Source: Candidatus Cloacimonadota bacterium
Lineage (GTDB): Bacteria > UBA4055
NCBI GenBank assembly: GCA_002742935.1
Contig: PDON01000072.1
Span: 1-62,409, forward strand
DNA: 62,409 bases
Reading direction: 5' to 3'
The notes under the pieces are model-generated. The model saw nothing but the letters and a program-made list of their open reading frames with translations, did not search any database and had not been told where the DNA came from. Positions 53,252-62,409 of this stretch are shown piece by piece. How positions within the stretch are numbered: the first letter of the stretch is position 1; each line of letters begins with the position of its first letter. The translations under genes and the position numbers were made by a program.

Positions 53252-54468
53252 AAGTTATTAGTATTGACATAGGTACAGTTAATATTAAATTTGTTCTACT
53301 TGATATTTGTGATGAATATGGAATTATGGTTGAGGATTTTTGTATAGAACCTTCAGCAGGTGTTAAGTATGGTTCCATTATTGATGTTAACTCTTGTTCT
53401 GAAATGGTAGCAAAAGGGATATCAAATATAATTGAGAATAATGGTGATTGTAATATTGATCATTATTTAGTAGCTCTTAATGGTAAAAAGATAAATACGG
53501 TAAATGGTAGTGCTGCAATAGATTTTTGGTCTGAAAATGGTGGAGAAAATGTAAAAATATCAGAAGATATTATAGAAGATATAATTGAAAAAATAAAAGA
53601 TGATAACAGTTCTAAGGGAGAGATTTTACATATTTTCCCTCAAGAGTATGTTGTAGATGATCATCCACCTACAAAAAATCCCATTGATATAAGTGGAAGA
53701 AAATTAAAAGCATCAGCAAAGCTTGTTATTGATGAGAGTACACATTGTGAGAATCTAAACTCTGTAATGCTTAAATGTGGGATAAAAAACTATATAAAAG
53801 TTTTTGCTCCGGTAGCACTTTCTGAAGCCGTTGTACATGGAGATGAGAGAAGTGGTTCTATTGTCTTAGAGCTTGGAGGTGGAAGTTGTAACTTGGTTAT
53901 TTGGTACGACGGTATTTTAAGAGAGGCTTTTTCTATACCTTTAGGTTCTGTACACATTACCCAAGATATAAAAATTGTACTTCAAACAGATATTCTTTCT
54001 GCTGAGAAATTGAAAATAGATCATGGAACAGTTCTTTACGAACCTTTTGATGGAGATCCGGATATAAATATCCCTTCTTCAGGAATAAAAATTGATGGTA
54101 AAGGGATAAAACTTAGTTATATAAGTGGAATCATTCAGTCTAGGTTTGAGGAAATTTTTGAGCTTATGATAGAGAAGATCTATAAAACGGGATTTCAATC
54201 TAAAATAGATTCTCCTATCATATTGACGGGTGATGCTTTCCTCATTAAAAATAGTGATAAGATGATTCAAGAGATGCTAAATGCAGAGACAAAATGGGGA
54301 AAGTTGAGAGGTATAACTAAAAAGGGAAAAGATATTCCTGAATCTTTTTTTATAGCTATTGGTGCTGCAAAATTTGCGTATAGTAACAATATAATTCAGG
54401 AAGTTGAGAGTGGTGAAACCAATAATTTTTTTTCAAAAGCAAAAAACTGGCTTAAAGATTTACTGTAG
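53248..54468 (+). CDS. ftsA: Cell-division ATPase FtsA
   Basis: 406 residues, actin fold. IDIGTVNIKFVLL (phosphate 1), a 1C subdomain, VLELGGGSCNLVIW (phosphate 2), ILTGDAF (adenosine motif) and a C-terminal amphipathic helix (FFSKAKNWLKDLL) that anchors FtsZ to the membrane. The motif glycines are partly altered compared with E. coli, but the gene's position settles identity. Overlaps ftsQ by four bases; ftsZ follows after 15 bases. Confidence 0.95.
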   Translation: MKVISIDIGTVNIKFVLLDICDEYGIMVEDFCIEPSAGVKYGSIIDVNSCSEMVAKGISNIIENNGDCNIDHYLVALNGKKINTVNGSAAIDFWSENGGENVKISEDIIEDIIEKIKDDNSSKGEILHIFPQEYVVDDHPPTKNPIDISGRKLKASAKLVIDESTHCENLNSVMLKCGIKNYIKVFAPVALSEAVVHGDERSGSIVLELGGGSCNLVIWYDGILREAFSIPLGSVHITQDIKIVLQTDILSAEKLKIDHGTVLYEPFDGDPDINIPSSGIKIDGKGIKLSYISGIIQSRFEEIFELMIEKIYKTGFQSKIDSPIILTGDAFLIKNSDKMIQEMLNAETKWGKLRGITKKGKDIPESFFIAIGAAKFAYSNNIIQEVESGETNNFFSKAKNWLKDLL

Positions 54469-54483
54469 ATAGGGGAGAATAAT

Positions 54484-55701
54484 ATGAATAATCCGTCAAT
54501 AACTTTTGATCTTGATCAGAAAATAGAGGGGTCTGCAAACCTTAAAATAATTGGTGTTGGTGGTGGAGGTTGTAATGCTGTGGACAGAATGATTACCTCC
54601 GGATTAAAAGGGGTTGAATTTATTGCAGTAAATACAGATGCTCAGGCTCTTAACAGATCTTTGGCAGATATTAAAATCCAAATAGGTAGAGAGGAGACCA
54701 AAGGTTTAGGTGCCGGTGGTAATCCTGAGGTTGGTAGAATCTCTGTTGAAGAGGAGGAGTGTAGAGAAAAGATTGTTAATATTCTTACAGGTGCCGATAT
54801 GGTATTTATTGCTGCCGGAATGGGTGGTGGTACCGGTACCGGAGCAAGTCCTGTTATTGCCAAAATCTCCAGAGAAATTGGAGCTTTGACTGTTGCTGTT
54901 GTTACAAAACCTTTTCTCTTTGAGGGTGATAAAAGAATGAAAAATACTGAAGAGGGTATAAAGAGATTAAGAGAATATGTTGATACTTTGACCATTATTC
55001 CTAATCAGAGGCTCATTCAGGTTGTTGGAAATGATACTACTTTCAATTCTGCTTTTAGAGAAGCTGATACTATACTTTACAATGCTGCAAGAGCTATAAC
55101 AGATTTGATTAACTATCCGGGTGTAATAAATCTTGATTTTGCAGATGTAAAAGCGACTATGAAAGGAATGGGTGATGCACTCATGGGTATTGGCGAAGGT
55201 AATGGAGAGGATGAGTATAGGTGTGTTCAAGCTACCCAAAGTGCTATACAAAATACACTTTTGGAGAATATAGATATTAAGGGTGCTAAGGGTGTTTTGG
55301 TAAACTTTTTTGGATCTGAAGGTATAACCATGTTTGAGATAAACGGAGCGATGGAGGTTATTAATGACAGGGTTGGAGAAAATGCTCATGTAATGTTTGG
55401 TCTTGTTTTAGATCCTGAAATGAATGATAAAGTAAGGGTTGCAGTTATAGCTGCAGGTCTTGCCAGTGATGAAGATAGACCTGTTCCAACAACTACAACA
55501 AGTATAAAAAACTTTAGTTTTGAAAATAGTAAAGAGTTCAATTTTAGTGATAGCAGTATAACTAAAAGGGAGTTTGAGGAATCAAATGAGTTTACTTTAG
55601 ATTTCGATGAAAATGAGATAGTTTCCAGTAGAAGTAAACTTGACAGGTTTGATGATATAGATTTTGAAAAACCTGCATTTATGAGAAACAACAAGGATTA
55701 G
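54484..55701 (+). CDS. ftsZ: Cell-division GTPase FtsZ
   Basis: 405 residues. Tubulin-fold GTPase: IGVGGGGCNAVDRMI (about 23-37), NTDAQAL, the GGGTGTGASPVIA signature (about 115-127), NFADVK-type T7 loop as NLDFADVKATM, and a disordered acidic linker. The conserved C-terminal peptide FEKPAFMRNNKD is the docking site for FtsA and ZipA-type partners. Last gene of the dcw cluster; a strong terminator follows. Confidence 0.98.
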   Translation: MNNPSITFDLDQKIEGSANLKIIGVGGGGCNAVDRMITSGLKGVEFIAVNTDAQALNRSLADIKIQIGREETKGLGAGGNPEVGRISVEEEECREKIVNILTGADMVFIAAGMGGGTGTGASPVIAKISREIGALTVAVVTKPFLFEGDKRMKNTEEGIKRLREYVDTLTIIPNQRLIQVVGNDTTFNSAFREADTILYNAARAITDLINYPGVINLDFADVKATMKGMGDALMGIGEGNGEDEYRCVQATQSAIQNTLLENIDIKGAKGVLVNFFGSEGITMFEINGAMEVINDRVGENAHVMFGLVLDPEMNDKVRVAVIAAGLASDEDRPVPTTTTSIKNFSFENSKEFNFSDSSITKREFEESNEFTLDFDENEIVSSRSKLDRFDDIDFEKPAFMRNNKD

Positions 55702-55776
55702 TATTCTGTAGATATTAATAGAGGAATGTTGCTTCTAATTTATAGTTTTTTTTGAAAGTAAAATATCAGTTTAAAT

Positions 55777-55806
55777 AAAAAAGATAGAAAATTTTCTATC
55801 TTTTTT
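55777..55806 (+). terminator. Intrinsic terminator after ftsZ
   Basis: AAAAAAGATAGAAAATTTTCTATCTTTTTT: a perfect palindrome with a T-rich 3' side, 75 bases past the ftsZ stop. It marks the end of the dcw transcript. Confidence 0.85.
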
Positions 55807-55814
55807 ATTACAGA

Positions 55815-55924
55815 AACTCAAGTTAGATATAAATGTAAGCTTTTTCAAAATTCAAAACTTTAGATGTTTGGAAAACTCAATTTATATTAAATAGTCAGAT
55901 AAATAACTATACCGAATTTAGGTT
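55815..55924. repeat. MITE-like family A element, 110 bp, in the 55702-56006 gap
   Basis: Ends: AACTCAAGTTAGATATAA (55815-55832) and, inverted, AACCTAAATTCGGTATAG (55924-55907). The shortest complete family A copy. It lies just after the ftsZ terminator. The remaining bases up to the next gene are AT-rich without a clear promoter. Confidence 0.65.
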
Positions 55925-56006
55925 AAAATAATTTTTTATTTAAACTCAATATTAGCTTTTAACAAATTTATCCCTTATATTTTTTACCAAAATTTAGGAA
56001 TGGTAT

Positions 56007-57698
56007 ATGAAGTTATTTATTCTCTTTGCTATTATAATATCCCTATACTCCTGTAGTGATGATAAATATGTTGCCAAATCAAAGATCTCAAATTTAACCA
56101 GACAACAGTTTTGGTATAACTTTATTACATATAGACATCTTGAGGGTGTTAGAGAAGCCTTTAATTCATCTATGGAAAATAGAGAAAGGTATGCAAATCT
56201 TTTGGGTCTTAGATCTATAAAAGCGGCTTTAACTGAAAACGATAGTTCAATATTGAATAGTGAGGAGTTTATAGAAAGCTGTAAAAAACTAAAGAGAGAT
56301 ATAAAAAAGAAAATTGCACAAGAAAGGTTTATACTATCAGAGTTTATAAGTGAAAGTGAGATTGAGGAGAGTTATAAAAACTATAGTAAGGCTATTTTTG
56401 GTACCCATATCTTTCTTCCTAAATCTCTATCGGATAGTAGTAAAATAAGGGCTTTAAGATCTATAAATATAGATAAAATATTAGATAAAGATTTTATGAA
56501 AGCTAATAATTTTCAAATAAAAACAGGTTGGCACTATCTTTTTCAATCACCTTATCTATTTGAAAAAGAGGTTTGGAATCTTAATGTTGGGGATAGTAGG
56601 TTTGTAAACTCTGAAAGTGGTTATCATTACTTCATTTTAGATAGTGTAAAAAAGATTCTCTTAACCTCATTTTTTGTTGAAAGAGAGAATATTTTATATG
56701 GTTTAAGATCCCAATTTGGAACTTTACCACAGAAACAGACTCAATTAAAAAACTTATATAAAAGTTTAAGAGAGAGAGCAAATATAGAGGTAGATTATGA
56801 GCTTTTGGACAGATTTTATAATCTTTTTAACAATAAAAAATTGGGTAATAGAGATCCTGTAGACAATATTCCTGATTCTATGCTGAGAAAGTATCTTATA
56901 AAAGATTTTGGCTTTAAAGTTTCCGATCTTCTAACAATAATTAGGAGAATGAGTTTTAAATATAGGAGAGAGGTTCTTCTTGATAAAGAGGATTTTATTT
57001 TTATATCAAGTTCCTTCTATATGGATAAATTTTATAAAATTTTGAGTGAAAAATTGCTTGATGATAATGATGATGAGGTCCTTTTTAGATTTAATTTACG
57101 GAAGCAATTTATTTTAGAAAAGTTGTATAACCAAAAATATATAGTTAATAGTATTAGCATTGACACTCTTTCTGTTAAAAAAGATTATAATAAATTTATT
57201 GGGTCTATTGAGTCTTACACTATACCGAAAGATAGTGTGATGGAAATATATATACCTTTTAATAGCGATAATAGGGAAAATAAGATTGATCTAGCTTCTA
57301 ATATTTTGAAAAAAATAAGAGGAGGAGAGCCTTTTGAAAAATTTCTCAGTAATGAGTATTCCAGATTTAGAAATAAGAAAGGGAAGCTTTATTGGATAAG
57401 TAGTAAGATGTATGGTAATATTGGAAAAGAGGCTATTAAGTTGGAAAATGGTCAAATAAGTGATTTGATTATAAACAATAATAGTGTTTCTATTATAAAG
57501 GTTTATGAAAAAAAGAGATCCAGAGTAAAAACATTTTTGGAAAGCTATGAGTATTTGGAAGAAAAATTGTTGAAAGAAAAGATAAAAATTAGAACAAAAG
57601 AGATAAATGACAGTTTAATAGGTTGGTATCAATTAGATGTTGATACAAATCAACTTTACAATTGGAGAGGGATTAATTTTAAGGGAGAAAAGGAATGA
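56007..57698 (+). CDS. Lipoprotein with degenerate parvulin-like domains
   Basis: 563 residues. Lipoprotein signal with lipobox LYSC (Cys near residue 16). The architecture resembles a PpiC/SurA chaperone: a helical N-terminal segment, a parvulin-like stretch ([12 protein letters not shown]... to [10 protein letters not shown], about 130-215) and a second one ([12 protein letters not shown]... to [12 protein letters not shown], about 415-505). Both lack the usual catalytic His/Asp pattern, so it is probably a chaperone, not an isomerase. First of four related genes; overlaps the next by four bases. Confidence 0.72.
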   Translation: MKLFILFAIIISLYSCSDDKYVAKSKISNLTRQQFWYNFITYRHLEGVREAFNSSMENRERYANLLGLRSIKAALTENDSSILNSEEFIESCKKLKRDIKKKIAQERFILSEFISESEIEESYKNYSKAIFGTHIFLPKSLSDSSKIRALRSINIDKILDKDFMKANNFQIKTGWHYLFQSPYLFEKEVWNLNVGDSRFVNSESGYHYFILDSVKKILLTSFFVERENILYGLRSQFGTLPQKQTQLKNLYKSLRERANIEVDYELLDRFYNLFNNKKLGNRDPVDNIPDSMLRKYLIKDFGFKVSDLLTIIRRMSFKYRREVLLDKEDFIFISSSFYMDKFYKILSEKLLDDNDDEVLFRFNLRKQFILEKLYNQKYIVNSISIDTLSVKKDYNKFIGSIESYTIPKDSVMEIYIPFNSDNRENKIDLASNILKKIRGGEPFEKFLSNEYSRFRNKKGKLYWISSKMYGNIGKEAIKLENGQISDLIINNNSVSIIKVYEKKRSRVKTFLESYEYLEEKLLKEKIKIRTKEINDSLIGWYQLDVDTNQLYNWRGINFKGEKE

Positions 57699-59170
57699 AT
57701 ATTAAGAGATTATTTGGATTAGGTTTAACTTTTTTACTGCTAATTAGTTGTAATGAGAAAGATCTTTTAAAAGATAAGTATAGTAAAAAAAATGTTGCAA
57801 CCTATAAGGGTGGTGCCATAAATTTGGAAACTTTTGAAAAAGAGTTTATGAATAAGAAGTATGGTGGATCTCTGAAAAACAGTTCAAAATCAAAACTTTC
57901 CGAGAGGGTTGAGTTTGTTAAAGATATGATAAAAGAGAAGCTTCAAAAAAATGAACTCGAAGCTATAAAAAATGATTCCTCTTCAAAGTCATTTGCTCTT
58001 CTAAAAAAGAGAATAAATGCTTTTTCTAAGGCAAAACTTTACGAAGAAATGGTTATTAATAAAATAATATCGGAAGAGGATATAGAAAGAGAACTTAAGC
58101 TAATTTCCAAAAAAGTTAAAGCGAGTCATATTCTTATAAGTGGAATTGATGATAAGAGTAAGCAGAAAGCTGATTCTATCTATAACCTTCTTAGTGATAA
58201 GAGTGTGAAGTTTGCAACTTTGGCTCAAAAGTTTTCAGATGACAAGGGATCTGCTGCTAAGGGTGGTGATCTTGGTTGGTTTGGTAGAGGAAAGATGGTT
58301 GTTCCTTTTGAAAATGCAGCTTTTTCGCTTAAAAAAGGTGAAATTTCAAAGCCGGTAAAGAGTAAATTTGGTTACCATATTATCAAACTTGATGGTATAA
58401 GAGAGGATAATAGTCAGAGTAAAGAGAATAAAATAAACATGATAAAGAAAAACCTTCTAAACAGAAACAGAGCAGAAGCACAGGAGGTTTCAAATAAATA
58501 TTTGAAAAGTCTAAGGGAAAAATATAATGTTATCATTGATACTTCTAATGTTGATAAGCTTATTTCAACTTTGGATAGTTTAAAAAGTTTGGATTATGAT
58601 AAAACAAAATACTCAGATTATATGCAGCTTTTCCCTAAATATCTTAGAGATTATCTAATACTTGAGTATGGAGATACTAAAATAAAAGTTTCTGATCTTA
58701 CAGGAAGATTATCTGCTACAAGACCTCAAAATAGAGTATCATTTTTAACCTATGATGGTCTTACTATGCTTGCCCAATCATCTATCCTTCAGTCTATTTT
58801 AGACAGAGAGATTGAGGAGTTGGGATATTTGAGTGACAGCATAATTGTTAGAAAAGCCAATGAAGCTATTGCTCCCCAGCTTTTAAAAGAGTATGAGGAC
58901 AATTTAGTAAAGAAGAATACTAAGAAAGTTACTAAAGAGGAAGTTGATAACTTCTACAAAGCAAACAAAGATAAGCTTTACAGGAAAAAGGATGGAACTT
59001 ACGAAAAAATGGCCGTTGTCCAAACAAAGATAAGATCGAAACTTAGAAAAGAAAGAAAAGAAAAGTTTCTAAAAGAGTGGAGAAATAATTTCTTTAAAGA
59101 GAATAATATAAAGATAGATAACCTTCTACTCGAGAGAGCACTTTATTACCCAGAAGATAATATGAGGTAG
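57695..59170 (+). CDS. Parvulin-type peptidyl-prolyl isomerase lipoprotein (PpiC-like)
   Basis: 491 residues. Lipobox LISC (Cys near 19). A good parvulin domain (about 145-245): [13 protein letters not shown]...[61 protein letters not shown] in pattern, flanked by SurA-type helical regions. It likely assists folding of exported and outer-membrane proteins in the periplasm. It starts within the end of the previous gene (ATGA) and the next gene follows after two bases. Confidence 0.9.
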   Translation: MNIKRLFGLGLTFLLLISCNEKDLLKDKYSKKNVATYKGGAINLETFEKEFMNKKYGGSLKNSSKSKLSERVEFVKDMIKEKLQKNELEAIKNDSSSKSFALLKKRINAFSKAKLYEEMVINKIISEEDIERELKLISKKVKASHILISGIDDKSKQKADSIYNLLSDKSVKFATLAQKFSDDKGSAAKGGDLGWFGRGKMVVPFENAAFSLKKGEISKPVKSKFGYHIIKLDGIREDNSQSKENKINMIKKNLLNRNRAEAQEVSNKYLKSLREKYNVIIDTSNVDKLISTLDSLKSLDYDKTKYSDYMQLFPKYLRDYLILEYGDTKIKVSDLTGRLSATRPQNRVSFLTYDGLTMLAQSSILQSILDREIEELGYLSDSIIVRKANEAIAPQLLKEYEDNLVKKNTKKVTKEEVDNFYKANKDKLYRKKDGTYEKMAVVQTKIRSKLRKERKEKFLKEWRNNFFKENNIKIDNLLLERALYYPEDNMR

Positions 59171-59172
59171 GA

Positions 59173-60624
59173 TTGAGAAAGTTTATTTTTATATCTATAG
59201 TTTTATTGGTAAACAGTTTGCTTTTTTCATCTGCAAAAAAGTATGTGAGTATTGAGGATTTAATAAATCAGAAAAAAATACTTACGCCAAATAGCAAGAA
59301 CTACCCTTTAGCTCTTTTTAATGGAGATACAATAAGAGAGTATAATATTTTTGGGGGTAGGGGTGTAAATAATATTCCAAAAGAGATTCCTATTCTAAAA
59401 AAGGAGGATCTCATAAGGGATTATGTTCTTAATAAAGCCTATGAGATTGAGGGTAGGATTCCAAGTATACTAAACTCTTCAAACTATATAGAGTCCAGAC
59501 AAAAGATTGTTGATAGGTATGCTACAGAATACCTTATGGATCAGAAAATTGTAAAATCTATATTTAACGATGATTCCTTGAGACAATTTTATAAGAATCA
59601 TAGGGGTAAATACTCTGAAACTTATCAAAAGTGTTACAGTGATCTTTTTAAAGATTTTAAAAAGAGTCGATCCAAAATGATAAAAAAAGTTGCTGATGAG
59701 TATTTAGATAGTATTAGGGTTAAGTATGAAGTTTTCTATAATGACTCTCTGTTTAAAGAGATAGCCTCTCTTATATCTAGATCAAAAAAATCAAGTCTTG
59801 AAAGGATTTATAAAAAATTTGGAAAAGTTGATGCTAAAGTTCTAATATCAGGATTTGGTAACAAGGTTATGATTATCCACCTTATCAATCACCTAGAGAA
59901 TGTTCATGAGGCAAGGTTGAGATATTACAGGAATCCTCTTTTTCTTAGGGCTATTATGGAAGGTAAGGTTTTAAACCCAATTTTGGTTGATATTGCTTCA
60001 AAGTATGGTTATACAAAGTTGGATTCCCTTATAAACTTGGCAGATACTATGATGGATTCCTACATAGGTCGTAAGTTTAAAGAGATAAAGTTTAAATTAT
60101 CAGATTTTTATCCTACAGGTGAAGAGGCCTACAACTATTATCTTGAAAATAGGGATACTACAAAATATATGAGAGCTTCAAAGAGAGCAGATACTCACGA
60201 AATCTTTTTTTCCTTTGGTAAAAATGGTGATAAGGTTGATAAGATAGCTATAGCAAAAAAAGCTGAAGAGGTAAGGCAAAAAGTTGTAGAGAATCCAAGG
60301 CTTTTTGACAACTACAAAAAGTTTTATCATAGAGATTTTTCAAATGATGGAGAGTTGGGATTTATTAAGGTTGATTCAAAAGAGATTATTGCAAAGCCGG
60401 TTAACAGTTTAAAAGTTGGAGAAATTTCTGATCTGATATTTTTAAAAGGGGGTATTAGTATTGTAAAACCTGTAGCAATAGATGAAGAGAAGCCTTTCTC
60501 TTTTAATCTTCTTGAAAAGCTTATTAGAGAAGATATGGCAGAACAGAGGCTTGAGATTTATAGAAAAAATTTGGAAAAAGATTTAATTAAAAAGTATAAA
60601 ATAAAATTTTTTCCTTTAAAATAA
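59173..60624 (+). CDS. Exported parvulin-like foldase, third of four
   Basis: 483 residues. N-terminal signal sequence (RKFIFISIVLLVNSLLFSSA) without a lipobox Cys, so soluble in the periplasm. A C-terminal parvulin-like domain (about 335-440: THEIFFSF...FSNDGELGFIKVDSKEIIAKPVNSLKVGEISDLI). The usual catalytic residues are only partly kept. The start is a TTG with a GAGG/AGG site overlapping the preceding gene's end. Co-transcribed with its neighbours. Confidence 0.8.
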   Translation: MRKFIFISIVLLVNSLLFSSAKKYVSIEDLINQKKILTPNSKNYPLALFNGDTIREYNIFGGRGVNNIPKEIPILKKEDLIRDYVLNKAYEIEGRIPSILNSSNYIESRQKIVDRYATEYLMDQKIVKSIFNDDSLRQFYKNHRGKYSETYQKCYSDLFKDFKKSRSKMIKKVADEYLDSIRVKYEVFYNDSLFKEIASLISRSKKSSLERIYKKFGKVDAKVLISGFGNKVMIIHLINHLENVHEARLRYYRNPLFLRAIMEGKVLNPILVDIASKYGYTKLDSLINLADTMMDSYIGRKFKEIKFKLSDFYPTGEEAYNYYLENRDTTKYMRASKRADTHEIFFSFGKNGDKVDKIAIAKKAEEVRQKVVENPRLFDNYKKFYHRDFSNDGELGFIKVDSKEIIAKPVNSLKVGEISDLIFLKGGISIVKPVAIDEEKPFSFNLLEKLIREDMAEQRLEIYRKNLEKDLIKKYKIKFFPLK

Positions 60625-60641
60625 GATTAGGATAGTAAGAG

Positions 60642-61889
60642 ATGAAAACAACTCTGTTAATAATTTTTATGTTATCTATATCACTAAACAGTAAGATTCT
60701 TGATAGGATAGCAGCTGTTGTTGATAATGAAATAATTTTACAAAGTGAAGTTGATGAAGCTGTTTCCAGAGTTTCACAGTACAGTCAAGATATTGATGAT
60801 CAGCTTAGGAAAAGGGTTTTAGATGATCTTATAGCGGGTAAGGTGTTGTACGCTTCAGCTATAGCAGATACTAATATTTTTGTTAGTGAAGATGAGATTG
60901 AAGATGCTCTTAACAGGAGAATAAATGGTATTCTCTCACAAGTTGGGGGAGAAAAAGCTCTTGAGGAGAAGTATAATCTTTCAGTTGCAAAGATAAAAAG
61001 TGATTACAGACCCGATATTAAAAAATCTCTTTTTGTGGAGAAGTACAAAATGAGACTTCTTTCAGATATTGATGTAAGTAGGAGAGAGGTTGAATCTTTT
61101 TTTGAAGAGAATAAAGATGAGCTTCCAAATGTTGAGGCTTCTATAGATCTTGCTAAAGTTTTAATCTCTTTTAATAGGGTAGAGAGTAACGATGAAGAGG
61201 TTATAGATAAGTTAAAATCTATAAAGCAGAATATTGCTGACGGTATTTTAACTTTCGAAGATGCAGCTAAAAGGTACTCTGAGGATAAAGGTAGTGCAGT
61301 TAATGGCGGAGATATTGGTACAACAAATAGAGGTGATCTTTTTGGAGAGTATGAGCAGGTTGCCTATGATCTTGATATTGACCAGATCTCTGATCCTGTA
61401 AAAACTAAAGTTGGATACCATATAATAAAGCTTTATTCAAAATCAGGTGAGAAGATACATACTTCCCACATCCTTATAATACCTAAACCTAATGAGATTG
61501 GCATCAGTAAAGCTGAAAAATTCTCATTTGTTCTTCACGATTCAATATCTACGGGTAAGCTTAGTTTTGAAGACTGTGTAAGAAAATACTCTGATGATGC
61601 TTCTTCAAAATATAGAGAGGGAGCAATTGGTAAAATTAAAAATTCAGATCTTGATGATCAGTATTTAGAGCTATTTAAAGATTTAAAACCCGGAGATATT
61701 ACTCTTCCTATAAAAAAGGATGATGGATACCATATATACAAGGTTTTAAATAAGGAGAAAACCCACGCAATATCTTTAGATACAGATTATAATCTACTCA
61801 GAGATTTTGCTACGAGAAAGAAGAGAGACGAATATCTTATGAGATATCTTAAAGATCTAAAAAAGAGTGTCTATATAAAAGTTAATTAG
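60642..61889 (+). CDS. surA: SurA-like periplasmic chaperone / peptidyl-prolyl isomerase
   Basis: 415 residues. Signal sequence (KTTLLIIFMLSISLNS), SurA N-terminal domain (DRIAAVVDNEIILQSEVDEAV), then two parvulin domains: about 165-265 (SEDKGSAVNGGDIGTTNRGDL...GYHIIKLY) and about 270-375 (IHTSHILII...YSDDASSKYREGAIGKI...GYHIYKVL). It escorts outer-membrane beta-barrel proteins. Last of the four-gene foldase cluster, followed by a hairpin and a terminator. Confidence 0.93.
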   Translation: MKTTLLIIFMLSISLNSKILDRIAAVVDNEIILQSEVDEAVSRVSQYSQDIDDQLRKRVLDDLIAGKVLYASAIADTNIFVSEDEIEDALNRRINGILSQVGGEKALEEKYNLSVAKIKSDYRPDIKKSLFVEKYKMRLLSDIDVSRREVESFFEENKDELPNVEASIDLAKVLISFNRVESNDEEVIDKLKSIKQNIADGILTFEDAAKRYSEDKGSAVNGGDIGTTNRGDLFGEYEQVAYDLDIDQISDPVKTKVGYHIIKLYSKSGEKIHTSHILIIPKPNEIGISKAEKFSFVLHDSISTGKLSFEDCVRKYSDDASSKYREGAIGKIKNSDLDDQYLELFKDLKPGDITLPIKKDDGYHIYKVLNKEKTHAISLDTDYNLLRDFATRKKRDEYLMRYLKDLKKSVYIKVN

Positions 61890-61937
61890 TATCTACCTAT
61901 AATCTGCTGAAACAGATTATAATTGACAATAGTTTAT

Positions 61938-61996
61938 TAAAAGAGGTTTGAATTTTTTCCAATTTGGATTTGAAATTTTAAACCTCTTTTAATTTT
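61938..61996 (+). terminator. Intrinsic terminator after surA
   Basis: AAAAGAGGTTT and AAACCTCTTTT form an 11-pair stem around a 30-base AT-rich loop, followed by AATTTTAAG. A separate hairpin, TATAATCTG-CTGAAA-CAGATTATA (61898-61921), lies just before it. Confidence 0.7.
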
Positions 61997-62097
61997 AAGA
62001 TTTACCACTTCTTTATTATGTTACTTATTCTCTTGCCCCTTATCCTCTATTTTTTGTTTCTTTTTTCTCTCTTGGTATGCATATAATTTAAATGTAA

Positions 62098-62242
62098 AAC
62101 ATAATTGGGGCATAAAGCCCTGAGCTTTTACCATTATTGATGATGAAAGCTCAAACCCTAGCGGGTTTGCCGACTCTACCGATATATCGGTAATGGAAGT
62201 TTGCTTTACATCCTTCTATTAGAAGATTCCAAGTTTAACTGT
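62098..62242. repeat. Family C repeat copy at the right edge (gap 61890-62409)
   Basis: Shares CATAATTGGGGCATAAAGCC with 8818-8837 and the ATCGGTAATGGA...GTTTGCTTTA...AGAAGATTCCAAGTTTAA block with 8890-8942. It contains several small palindromes, including ACCGATATATCGGT (perfect) and GAGCTTT...AAAGCTC. A TGCCC-TTT-GGGCA hairpin follows near 62284-62296. No gene is seen up to the window end. Confidence 0.65.
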
Positions 62243-62409
62243 TTCGAAAGAGTTTAACGGTATGGTTTGTTTTACCCTCATCTGCCCTTTGGGCATCTTC
62301 TCCCTGAAAAGCTACTCTCTATACACATCTTTTTTTAAAGGTTTCATAAGTTCTAAAGCTAGCTCCCATCCTTGAAGTTGTTGATAAAATTTAATTATTC
62401 CTTTAACTA

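Noticed and set aside
62256..62310. Remnant of a protein-coding gene at the right edge
   Set aside because: The hairpin-containing TGCCCTTTGGGCA segment gives no sustained frame in any of the six readings; it looks like repeat DNA.

Overview
The window is a low-GC stretch of bacterial chromosome. It is dense in core genes and appears to come from an anaerobic, flagellated diderm. The diderm evidence is a fused lpxC-fabZ gene, lpxA, lipoproteins and SurA-like chaperones. Flagella are shown by flgD and flgE. Anaerobic amino-acid metabolism is suggested by tryptophanase and a large 2-hydroxyacyl-CoA dehydratase activase. The lpxC-fabZ fusion is typical of the FCB group (Bacteroidota, Fibrobacterota, Cloacimonadota, Delongbacteria and relatives). 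Strong AGGAGG ribosome sites, near-consensus TTGACA/TATAAT promoters and a sigma-54 promoter argue against a Bacteroidota member proper. A Delongbacteria/Cloacimonadota/Fibrobacterota-like lineage is my guess; the sequence alone does not settle it. No tRNA, rRNA, CRISPR array, prophage or intact transposase was seen.

Layout. 1-11 kb: engB, a duplicated Cys/His mini-protein, a STAS protein, a glycosyltransferase-like orphan, a 1392-residue CoA-dehydratase activase, a CBM9-like exported protein and a sodium:amino-acid symporter, with long repeat-filled gaps. 11.2-18.1 kb: translation operon rimP-nusA-ylxQ-like-infB-rbfA, then nrnA-truB, with a hairpin terminator placed between the promoter and rimP. 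18.3-23.4 kb: lpxC/fabZ, lpxA, a polysaccharide deacetylase, lipA and a small exported beta-domain protein. 24-27.3 kb (minus): flgD, a TIGR02530-like gene and flgE behind a sigma-54-type promoter. 27.7-41.7 kb: an XRE regulator and membrane-protein pair with a palindromic operator, an orphan sugar-ABC ATPase, a DUF3592 protein, tryptophanase preceded by an unannotated TnaC-like leader peptide, an RsmC-like methyltransferase, a DnaQ-DinG helicase, a fructosamine pair (frlD-frlB-like), and pcm/birA/YqaA-like genes. 42-55.7 kb: the division and cell wall (dcw) cluster mraZ-rsmH-ftsL-[new membrane gene]-ftsI(PASTA)-murE-murF-ftsW-murC-murB-ftsQ-ftsA-ftsZ, without mraY, murD or murG. 56-61.9 kb: four consecutive parvulin-type foldase genes ending in a SurA-like protein.

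How it fits together. Most of the window serves envelope construction: lipid A (LpxC/FabZ, LpxA), peptidoglycan precursors (MurE, MurF, MurC, MurB), septation (FtsL, FtsI, FtsW, FtsQ, FtsA, FtsZ) and outer-membrane protein folding (the parvulins). The ribosome-biogenesis operon sits alongside. Accessory catabolism (tryptophan, fructosamines, acyl-CoA dehydration) lies between. Intergenic DNA is colonised by at least three short, transposase-less repeat families, two of them with inverted ends like MITEs.

Most interesting observations: the tnaC-like leader with a perfect consensus promoter; the extra carboxypeptidase-regulatory-like membrane gene inside the dcw cluster together with the absence of mraY/murD/murG; the attenuator-like terminator before rimP-nusA; the period-10 MraZ-type repeats before mraZ; the 29-bp operator at the XRE gene; the sigma-54 element before flgD; and the MITE-like families.
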